Assembly (NCBI GenBank): GCA_900547435.1
Contig: URGO01000060.1
Span: forward strand, 1-16,610
Direction: 5' to 3'
Origin: an uncultured Parabacteroides sp.
Lineage (GTDB): Bacteria > Bacteroidota > Bacteroidia > Bacteroidales > Tannerellaceae
Length of the DNA stretch: 16,610 nt
The position numbers and the translations under genes were made by a program. Shown here one piece after another: positions 8,181 through 14,336 of the stretch. The notes beneath the pieces were generated by a model. It worked only from the letters and a program-made list of their open reading frames with translations, made no database searches and was not told where the DNA came from. Every line of letters begins with the position of its first letter. Positions within the stretch are counted from its first letter, which is position 1.

Positions 8181-9107
8181 TCATTTCCATGCCCGAATGG
8201 TACGTTGGAGACCGGAAAACTTGGCTCGTTTTATAGCCGATCCTTTAAATATACGGCGATACTCCTCTTCGGTCATGGTATACAAATCCTCGCGTTGCAG
8301 GTGAAGCAATTCATCCGAAGGATGGAATTCCTGTACGGGGGTAGAACTGGAGAATCGATTATACGGGCAAGCCAATTGGCACGAATCACAACCAAAAAGA
8401 TGCCCTTGGGCTTGCCCTTTAATCTCTGCCGGAATCTCCTCCCGATTTTCAATAGTAAGGTAAGAAAGACACCGGTTGGCGTTCAGATGGTACGCACATT
8501 CCAAAGCATGAGTGGGGCAAGCCTGGAGACAACGTTCGCAAGTCCCGCAATATGACTTCATGGGCTCATCGTATTGGTCTGCTTCGATAGTCATTACAAT
8601 TTCGCCTAAAAAGAAGAACGATCCGTGTCGGGGCAAAATCAAGGTGGTGTTTTTCCCTATCCAGCCTAAGCCGCATCGCCAAGCCCAATATCGTTCGAGT
8701 AACGGGGCACTATCTACAAATACCCGTGCTTCGGCATTGGAATTATCCGGAAGATTTTCGCGAATTATTTGCCAGAGTTCCCTGAGTTTCTTTTTCATGA
8801 CATCGTGATAATCTTTTCCGTAAGCATAATAGGCAATATAAGGTTCGGAGGAAGAGCGATGCCGTGGCGGATAATAGTTCAAAGCAACGGAAAGAACCGT
8901 CCGGGCACCCTCAACCAACGCGGATGGATGGAGACGAACGTCTCGGTGGTTCGCCATATAAGACATACCTGCTTCATGACCAGCCTTCAACCATTCATCC
9001 AACCAACGGGCATTTGCCTCATCAACCGGATTGGCCGGAGCCATGCCACAGGTGTCAAATCCGATCTGCTGTGCCCATTCTTTTATCTTTTTTGCCTCTA
9101 TTTTCAT
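8181..9107 (-). CDS. queG: Epoxyqueuosine reductase QueG
   Basis: The 308-residue cytoplasmic protein carries out the last step of queuosine synthesis: cobalamin-dependent reduction of epoxyqueuosine to queuosine at the tRNA wobble base. Family marks are ALNYYPP, AYGKDYH and VDSAPLLER with the likely catalytic Asp132, followed by GLGWIGKN. The ferredoxin-like iron-sulfur motifs are CGTCERCLQACP (Cys187, 190, 193, 197), Cys213 in RCLSYLTIE, and GCDSCQLACP (Cys240, 243, 247), enough for two [4Fe-4S] clusters. The protein is shorter than the E. coli type and ends at IKRAKFSGLQRTIRAWK, so it lacks the C-terminal HEAT-repeat extension. Its ATG overlaps the end of the deacetylase gene by 4 bases, which implies translational coupling. 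There is no obvious functional link between the two. Confidence 0.95.
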   Translation of the reverse strand: MKIEAKKIKEWAQQIGFDTCGMAPANPVDEANARWLDEWLKAGHEAGMSYMANHRDVRLHPSALVEGARTVLSVALNYYPPRHRSSSEPYIAYYAYGKDYHDVMKKKLRELWQIIRENLPDNSNAEARVFVDSAPLLERYWAWRCGLGWIGKNTTLILPRHGSFFFLGEIVMTIEADQYDEPMKSYCGTCERCLQACPTHALECAYHLNANRCLSYLTIENREEIPAEIKGQAQGHLFGCDSCQLACPYNRFSSSTPVQEFHPSDELLHLQREDLYTMTEEEYRRIFKGSAIKRAKFSGLQRTIRAWK

Positions 9108-9727
9108 TCTATCTCGCGTAATAGGCGGAAGTTATATCCTTCATCCATGAGCCATTCTATGGCACGAGGCATGGCCCAACGCATATTTTTTTCCGCTTTG
9201 AGCGAATCATGGAAGACAATAATCGAACCGTTCCGGGTATAGCGTTGGACATTCTGAAGTACATTTTGTGGTGTAACATGCGGACTATAGTCGCGCGTAA
9301 CTACATCCCACATCACGATCCGATATTCTTTCCGGAGTGCCCAAAGTTGAGGAATACGCATATGACCGTGCGGAGGACGGAAAAGCCGACTTGGAATCAG
9401 GTCGGCGGCTTTGTGCACATTGGCTAAATAGTTGTGTGTCCAAAAGCGAATCCCTTGGATATGATTAAAAGTATGATTCCCTATGTCATGCCCCCTCCGT
9501 AATACCTCGTCAAACACGTTCGGATGTTTGCGGACATTATCGCCTACCATAAAGAATGTCGCTTTTATATCATAACGATCCAAGACATCCAATACCCAAG
9601 GGGTAACTTCCGGTATCGGTCCGTCATCAAAAGTAAGATATACACATTTTTCTTTCTCATCAGGCAAGCGCCATAAAGCTTGCGGGAATAATATGCGATA
9701 GAACCAAGGTGGTTGTTCGATAAACAT
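9104..9727 (-). CDS. NodB-family polysaccharide deacetylase
   Basis: The 207-residue protein is almost entirely one NodB homology domain. The metal- and catalysis-related motifs are all present: TFDDGP at 32-37 (Asp34 probable base, Asp35 metal ligand), HTFNH at 85-89 (the two metal-binding histidines), RPPHG at 117-121, a conserved Trp140-Asp141, and VFHDS (His173). The family removes N- or O-acetyl groups from peptidoglycan, chitin or other amino-sugar polymers. No signal peptide is seen: the start MFIEQPPWFYRILFP has an aromatic-rich stretch but no lysine/arginine head or cleavage site. Either it acts in the cytoplasm or by peripheral membrane contact, or it is exported in some other way. 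It shares a 4-base overlap with queG downstream and follows the repeat cluster that ends the DUF2723 gene. Catalytic competence is likely; the substrate is unknown. Confidence 0.9.
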   Translation of the reverse strand: MFIEQPPWFYRILFPQALWRLPDEKEKCVYLTFDDGPIPEVTPWVLDVLDRYDIKATFFMVGDNVRKHPNVFDEVLRRGHDIGNHTFNHIQGIRFWTHNYLANVHKAADLIPSRLFRPPHGHMRIPQLWALRKEYRIVMWDVVTRDYSPHVTPQNVLQNVQRYTRNGSIIVFHDSLKAEKNMRWAMPRAIEWLMDEGYNFRLLREIE

Positions 9728-9743
9728 TTCTTTCTTTTATTAA

Positions 9744-9867
9744 AGGAGTTAAAGGAGTTAGCGCTTCGCGCAGGAGTTAGAGGAGTTATAGCCGAATGTC
9801 TTTGATTATACCATCCAAGAGTATTGGCTTTTAACTCCTCTAACTCTTTTTACCCCCTTTAACTCCT
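9744..9867. repeat. Direct and inverted AGGAGTTA repeat cluster
   Basis: AGGAGTTA occurs four times on the + strand (9744, 9753, 9772, 9781). Its complement TAACTCCT occurs at 9832 and 9860, with a one-mismatch copy, TAACTCTT, at 9841. Neighbouring copies are 9 bases apart. The arms can fold: 9774-9793 (GAGTTAGAGGAGTTATAGCC) pairs with 9826-9846 over at least 15 continuous bases, leaving a loop of 32 bases, and the outer copies extend the stem. A small GCGC-TTC-GCGC hairpin (9761-9771) sits between the first two pairs. The outermost copy overlaps the TAG stop of the DUF2723 gene (9866-9868). On the - strand transcript it could act as a terminator or an RNA-stabilising hairpin before the deacetylase gene. 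Confidence 0.75.
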
Positions 9868-12800
9868 ATTTGTTTTCTCCTTTCCTCAACGACTCGTAAG
9901 CGATGCGGAAAGTGTCGAATTCCTCTTGATATTTTTTCAGAAGTTCCGGGTCGTGTGCTTTAAATACCCGAATAACCTCCTGTAAAGTATAGAGGTCGGT
10001 GTTCACATCTTCAGCTACTGAAGCGAACTGGTTCGGTTTCAGGCGGAAGTACCAATTCAGGTTACGGACCATATTTTCGGCAAGTTCATCATACACCTTC
10101 GCACCTTTTTCTTTCTCACCTAACAGATAATAAACCTCACCGACCGATAGAGCACTATAATCTAATGGTACATTTTCGGTTGGCAATACCTCCATGCACT
10201 TATCCAAAAGCTTCAGTGCCTTATCATTTTTACCCTCGTGATAAAGAGCGACCGCCAACTTGCCGAACAAGACATACCGATAACTCTTGCACATACGCAT
10301 CACGTTCTCATCCAAATAGATTCCCGGCTTATCAACGCCTCCCCATTTGAATTTATTCATGACGTTATCATACATCTTTTCGGTATTTACGCTTTGCAAA
10401 GTCCCTTGTACCTCGGCCGGGACAATCTGATAAGCCATACCGGTCTGCTGGAAATACGGGTCAAGTTTGACAAACTGGTCCGGGCTAACCGTTACCGCAT
10501 AATACATCGGACGCTTCCATTTGTTCTCTTGAAGCATATTGAGGATGATCAGTTCCTGTTTACCTAATGCATCCTTGCCTTTCAGGTCAATGGTCATCTC
10601 TTTTTGAACGGAAGGCACTTGAATTGTATTCAAAATTCCGCTATTAGCCACTTCAGACGAGTCTACCTTATATATTAAGGTCTGCGATGGAATGTAGTCC
10701 ATCTCTTGGCTGAATCCCGGAATCTTCTTGTATTTCGGGTCATCACTCCGGACAAACTCCAAAGCGGTATTCAGGTCGATTGGTTGTTCGGTCATCGGAA
10801 CGATATAGGCAAAGTCCCGTGTGCCCTGCACATAATCTGAATGATCCCAAGAGATAGGCAACGGATCGGACTCGTAAGCCTGTTTCTTCATCTGATCGAT
10901 ATACCAATCTGTTTGCAGATAACTGGTGTTGCACACACGCACATCCGTGCGGATGCCTTCCACTTCCTGCGCATACCACAAGGGGAATGTGTCGTTATCA
11001 CCATTGGTGAAGATAACCGCGTTCGGATCACATGAGTTCAAGTAGTTCGCTCCAAAATCGCGTGCTACATATCTGCCTGACCGGTCATGGTCATCCCAAT
11101 TCTGAGATGCCATCTGTACGGGGACGAACAGAGCGACTATTGATGCTATACTTGCCGCAACGGGCGAAGGAAGTTTAACATACTTCTCCAATAGTTTAAC
11201 CAAAGCAGCTACACCAAATCCTATCCATATACAAAAGGCATAGAACGAACCGGCATAGGCATAATCTCGTTCACGAGGCTGGTAAGGAGTCTGATTCAAA
11301 TAAAGGACTATCGCGATACCCGTCATGAAGAAGAGCATGAATGTCACCCAGAATCCTTGGATTCCCCTCTTTCCGGCATAGACCTGATAGAGCAGACCTA
11401 AAATACCTAACAATAACGGGAGCATATAATAGACATTGTGCCCTTTATTGTTTATGATATCGTTGGGCATATCCTCTTGCGGGCCCACCAATTGCTCATC
11501 GATAAACTTGATGCCGGTAATCCAATTGCCATGCGATACTTCGCCATGCCCTTGGATATCGTTTTGCCGACCGGAGAAGTTCCACATGAAGTATCTCCAA
11601 TACATGAAGTTCAATTGGTAAGAGATAAAGAAACGCAGGTTTTCTCCAAAGGTCGGTTTCATCACCGAAACGGTTTCCCCACATCGATTAAACTTTACGG
11701 GCTGGCCTTTGACTTGCGCCCATTCCTTATAAGCTTCTATATGATTGGGCATCGAACTATACATACGCGGGAAGAGCATATTTAGCTCGTCTACATATTC
11801 ATAGTCCATATTATGACGCGAAATGTAGTAACGGTCTTTTTCGCTCGGGTCTTGTTTGGTAATACGTGTCCACACCGGAGAACCCTCTTTCGATTCCGCT
11901 ACACACATACCGCCTTCACTTTTGCGCTTTACTTCAGAAACGTAGGTCTGTCCATAAAGAAGAGGTGTTTGCCCATATTGCTCGCGCGCCAAATAGGTAC
12001 GCAAGGTGAAGATGTCGCTTGGTGCGTTCTGGTTCATCGGGGTATCAGCCGTGGCACGAACCAAGGTCAACGCATACGAAGAATATCCGATAACCACTAC
12101 CATCAAACTAATCAATACCGTATTCAGCAACTTAATGTTTAAGTTCTTGGCTATAAATAAGTAAGCCGCTAATGCAGCAATCAGAATAATAGCCACTACA
12201 TAACCGCTCCCGATGAACGGAACACCTATCAACGTTACCGCCAATAGGAACGAAATCTTCATACGCAGGGGATGAATCTCATCGCGCATCGTTTCCCATA
12301 TGGCCCATATCAATATAGCTACTAAAGCTATTACATAGGCATAGACACCTGAGTTGTAAGGCATACCCAAGACATTGACAAACAAAAGCTCGAAATAGCC
12401 GCATATTTCCACCAGTCCTTGTACAACACCATACATCATCAAGGCGATAATTGCGAATGAAACGAACAAGGCAATTAATGTTCCTTTCAGAGTCGGGTTC
12501 GGGAACTTCTTATAATAGTAAACCAATACACAGGCTGGAATACACAACAGGTTCAACAAGTGAACACCGATACTTAACCCCATCAGATAGGCAATCAAGA
12601 CAATCCACCGGTCGGCATGAGGCTTGTCGGCCACTTCTTCCCATTTCAATATGAGCCAGAACACTACCGCCGTAAATAGGGATGAATAAGCATATACTTC
12701 GCCTTCTACCGCACTGAACCAGAATGTGTCGCTAAAGGTATAAGCCAATGCGCCGACAACACCTGCCCCCATGATCGTAATCAGCTGGCCGGTAGTCATC

Positions 12801-13132
12801 TCTTTTCCCTCTTCTACCAATATCTTACGTGCCAGATGCGTGATACTCCAGAATAGGAACAGAATGGTCAGACCACTGAACAAAGCGGACATTGAATTGA
12901 CCATCTTGGCCACGGTAGACGGATCGGAGGCAAATTGCGTGAATAAATTGGCGGTCAACATAAAGAACGGTGCTCCGGGCGGATGACCGACTTCCAGTTT
13001 GTAGGCCGAAGAGATGAACTCACCGCAATCCCAAAAGCTTCCGGTGGGTTCGATAGTCATCAAGTAAACAATGGATGCGATGATGCAGACAATCCATCCT
13101 GTTACATTGTTGATTAGTTTATAATTTCCCAT
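9866..13132 (-). CDS. DUF2723 (GT117/TMEM260-like) multi-pass membrane glycosyltransferase
   Basis: From the ATG at 13132 the protein has 1088 residues. A frame-open upstream ATG at 13225 would add 31, but a perfect TAnnTTTG box (13174-13181) lies inside that extension, so the shorter start is chosen. The N-terminal half is a run of hydrophobic helices (about 10-330, with more near 570-675). The first outside loop carries EPTGSFWDCGEF (Asp35, Glu38) followed by GHPPGAPFF, the DUF2723 signature and the right place for the acidic catalytic residue of a GT-C fold. The soluble C-terminal part (about 675-1088) has NGDNDTFPLWYAQEVEG near 710 and TPR-like helices near the end. Human TMEM260, in the same family, is a protein O-mannosyltransferase; bacterial members are labelled GT117. 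Transfer of a lipid-linked sugar to exported proteins is therefore a reasonable inference, not shown here. Confidence 0.85.
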   Translation of the reverse strand: MGNYKLINNVTGWIVCIIASIVYLMTIEPTGSFWDCGEFISSAYKLEVGHPPGAPFFMLTANLFTQFASDPSTVAKMVNSMSALFSGLTILFLFWSITHLARKILVEEGKEMTTGQLITIMGAGVVGALAYTFSDTFWFSAVEGEVYAYSSLFTAVVFWLILKWEEVADKPHADRWIVLIAYLMGLSIGVHLLNLLCIPACVLVYYYKKFPNPTLKGTLIALFVSFAIIALMMYGVVQGLVEICGYFELLFVNVLGMPYNSGVYAYVIALVAILIWAIWETMRDEIHPLRMKISFLLAVTLIGVPFIGSGYVVAIILIAALAAYLFIAKNLNIKLLNTVLISLMVVVIGYSSYALTLVRATADTPMNQNAPSDIFTLRTYLAREQYGQTPLLYGQTYVSEVKRKSEGGMCVAESKEGSPVWTRITKQDPSEKDRYYISRHNMDYEYVDELNMLFPRMYSSMPNHIEAYKEWAQVKGQPVKFNRCGETVSVMKPTFGENLRFFISYQLNFMYWRYFMWNFSGRQNDIQGHGEVSHGNWITGIKFIDEQLVGPQEDMPNDIINNKGHNVYYMLPLLLGILGLLYQVYAGKRGIQGFWVTFMLFFMTGIAIVLYLNQTPYQPRERDYAYAGSFYAFCIWIGFGVAALVKLLEKYVKLPSPVAASIASIVALFVPVQMASQNWDDHDRSGRYVARDFGANYLNSCDPNAVIFTNGDNDTFPLWYAQEVEGIRTDVRVCNTSYLQTDWYIDQMKKQAYESDPLPISWDHSDYVQGTRDFAYIVPMTEQPIDLNTALEFVRSDDPKYKKIPGFSQEMDYIPSQTLIYKVDSSEVANSGILNTIQVPSVQKEMTIDLKGKDALGKQELIILNMLQENKWKRPMYYAVTVSPDQFVKLDPYFQQTGMAYQIVPAEVQGTLQSVNTEKMYDNVMNKFKWGGVDKPGIYLDENVMRMCKSYRYVLFGKLAVALYHEGKNDKALKLLDKCMEVLPTENVPLDYSALSVGEVYYLLGEKEKGAKVYDELAENMVRNLNWYFRLKPNQFASVAEDVNTDLYTLQEVIRVFKAHDPELLKKYQEEFDTFRIAYESLRKGENK

Positions 13133-13173
13133 ATTATCTAATAGAATTTTGTTACCTTTAGCAAAAACAAGTG

Positions 13174-13203
13174 CAAATGTAGTAAATAATTGAGAATGGG
13201 AAA
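13174..13203 (-). promoter_or_regulatory. Bacteroidota-type promoter of the DUF2723 gene
   Basis: Read on the - strand, TTTC (13203-13200) is followed after 18 bases by TACATTTG (13181-13174), a perfect TAnnTTTG -7 box with a near-consensus -33 element. Transcription should start near 13165, about 33 bases before the ATG at 13132 and downstream of the alternative ATG at 13225. This decides the start of the DUF2723 gene. Confidence 0.7.
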
Positions 13204-13242
13204 CTGAAAAGGATAAATTAACCATTATCTACTTAAAAATTC

Positions 13243-13330
13243 ATGCCTATGTTCGCCGGCGTTTATGCCTATAATCGTTTCCGATTATGCCTATGATTAT
13301 TTTCGTTCATGCCTATCTTTCTCGTTCTTT
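13243..13330. repeat. Four 8-bp cores at exact 22-bp spacing
   Basis: ATGCCTAT occurs at 13243-13250, 13265-13272, 13287-13294 and 13309-13316, exactly 22 bases from start to start. The 14 bases between cores vary, apart from a tendency to TTTCCG or TTTCG in the middle; the second spacer is a perfect mini-hairpin (AATCG-TTTC-CGATT). The last unit runs into the left arm of the large inverted repeat. The array starts about 40 bases upstream of the DUF2723 -33 element. It could be a set of protein binding sites on one face of the helix, or the remains of a tandem repeat. Confidence 0.85.
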
Positions 13331-13710
13331 TTTCTTGATAAAAAAGAACCAAAAAATCAAGGCTTACACTCCGAAAGCTACGGAATCTCTTCATGGAGCT
13401 AAAATCTCAGAAACTCGCTTCGCTCAAACACTGAGATTTTTTTACGCTCCACTCGGATTCCGCTTAACGCTTTCTACGTTAGGCCATTTTAAGTTTATCT
13501 ATTGTTTACAATTTATCAATTTTTCTCTATACACTATAAATTGGCCTAACGAAAGAGGCGTCAAACAAATTCCAAACTGAGCGTAAAGAAATCTCGGTTG
13601 TTTGAGCACGAAGTGCGAGTTTTCGAGATTTTAGCGAAGTGCAGTGAATTTGTAGCCTCTGGAGTGTAAGCCTTGATTTTTTGGTTCTTTTGCATCAAGG
13701 CAAAAGAACG
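13323..13710. repeat. 388-bp element of two long imperfect inverted arms
   Basis: The left arm (13323-13486) and right arm (13542-13710) are imperfect reverse complements along their whole length, around a 55-base AT-rich loop. Outer ends are CGTTCTTTT / AAAAGAACG; inner ends are CGTTAGGCCA (13477-13486) / TGGCCTAACG (13542-13551). The outer 96 bases differ at 18 positions. Each arm holds its own hairpin: left AAAATCTCAG (13401) with CTGAGATTTT (13431), followed by T's; right AAATCTCG (13589) with CGAGATTT (13624), enclosing GCAC-GAA-GTGC. The element can thus form one long cruciform or two separate hairpins. It fills the space between two divergent promoters and ends 11 bases before the DUF3127 -33 box. 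From memory, similar sequence is dispersed in intergenic DNA of Bacteroidota, suggesting a mobile or REP-like repeat; this needs a search. No transposase is present. Confidence 0.85.
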
Positions 13711-13721
13711 TATAGAGATGA

Positions 13722-13753
13722 TTTGGAAATACAAAAGAAAAAATGTAATTTCG
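13722..13753 (+). promoter_or_regulatory. Bacteroidota-type promoter of the DUF3127 gene
   Basis: TTTG (13722-13725), 20 bases, then TAATTTCG (13746-13753): the -33 box is perfect, the spacing is consensus, and the -7 box matches TAnnTTTG at five of six fixed bases. Transcription would start near 13760, giving a leader of about 40 bases. No Shine-Dalgarno sequence is seen before the ATG at 13803. Confidence 0.6.
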
Positions 13754-13802
13754 CCACTCAAATCTTATTTATTGTTGAATATTAAATAGATAAAATACAA
13801 AT

Positions 13803-14192
13803 ATGGAAATTACAGGAAAGATTATTGCTGTCTTGCCGGAACAAGGCGGGGTCAGCAAAGCCGGAAACGAGTGGAAAAAACAAGAATATGTGCTGGAAAC
13901 GCACGATCAATATCCTAAAAAAGTCTGTTTTCAAATCTTTGGAGCTGACCGTATCGCACAAGCCGCTATCCAGCCGGGCGAAGAACTGACGGTTTCGTTT
14001 GATATTGATAGCCGCGAATGGCAAGGACGCTGGTTTACCAGCATCAACGCTTGGAAGGTAGAGCGCCCCGTGGCAGATGCTCCCGCGAATGCATCGGGTA
14101 GTATCACGCCGAACGATGTGATGCCTTCAGGTGCACCGACAATAGCTCCTGATTTCAACGCTTCGAATCCGGCGGATGATTTGCCATTCTAA
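13803..14192 (+). CDS. DUF3127 protein with an SSB-like acidic C-terminal tip
   Basis: This 129-residue protein begins MEITGKIIAVLPEQGGVSKAG, continues WKKQEYVLET and YPKKVCF, and has FDIDSREWQGRWFTSINAWKVE. I recognise this as DUF3127, a small domain found mainly in Bacteroidota and, by its strand pattern, probably an OB fold (about residues 1-87). A flexible Pro/Ala/Ser-rich linker (about 88-120) ends in NPADDLPF. That layout, an OB-like domain, a low-complexity linker and an acidic tip ending in Pro-Phe, copies single-stranded DNA-binding protein, whose tip binds DNA repair and replication proteins. An ssDNA- or RNA-binding role with SSB-like partner recruitment is inference. It has its own promoter directly after the inverted-repeat element. 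The fucosidase gene follows after 144 bases, with no clear promoter or T-tracted terminator between. Confidence 0.85.
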   Translation: MEITGKIIAVLPEQGGVSKAGNEWKKQEYVLETHDQYPKKVCFQIFGADRIAQAAIQPGEELTVSFDIDSREWQGRWFTSINAWKVERPVADAPANASGSITPNDVMPSGAPTIAPDFNASNPADDLPF

Positions 14193-14217
14193 AAAATATA
14201 AACCCAATAAAAACGAA

Positions 14218-14320
14218 ATGGATATCCGCAAACCTCCTGTTTCTCAGAGATAAGTTTTCAACCTATAGCCTTATCAACTTGTGGACTTGTTCCCTTAAAG
14301 GATTCTTTGCGGATATTCAT
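14218..14320. repeat. 15-bp inverted repeat in the leader of the fucosidase gene
   Basis: ATGGATATCCGCAAA (14218-14232) and TTTGCGGATATTCAT (14306-14320) are inverted arms with one mismatch, a G-T wobble in RNA, separated by 73 bases. The right arm ends 16 bases before the fucosidase ATG. No T tract follows, so it is not a standard terminator. It could be a structured leader, a looped operator pair or the termini of a small relic element. The loop contains ATAAG...CTTAT and several TTATCAAC-like words. Confidence 0.7.
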
Positions 14321-14336
14321 AAAAGACTAAATCAAG

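Noticed and set aside
8769..9242. 157-codon + strand open frame spanning the queG/deacetylase overlap
   Set aside because: It is antisense to two genes with clear catalytic motifs and has no recognisable product.
9744..9788. AGGAGTTA copies as Shine-Dalgarno sites
   Set aside because: No start codon with an open frame follows on the + strand, and the copies are better explained as a repeat cluster.
13243..13330. Possible CRISPR array from the regularly spaced repeats
   Set aside because: The repeated part is only 8 bases with 14-base spacers, far below CRISPR repeat and spacer lengths, and no cas gene is present.
13287..13580. 97-codon + strand open frame and 66-codon - strand open frame (13561-13761) inside the inverted repeat
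   Set aside because: Both run from one arm into unrelated sequence, lack ribosome sites and promoters, and resemble each other only because the arms are copies. Kept as a finding about the arms, not annotated as genes.
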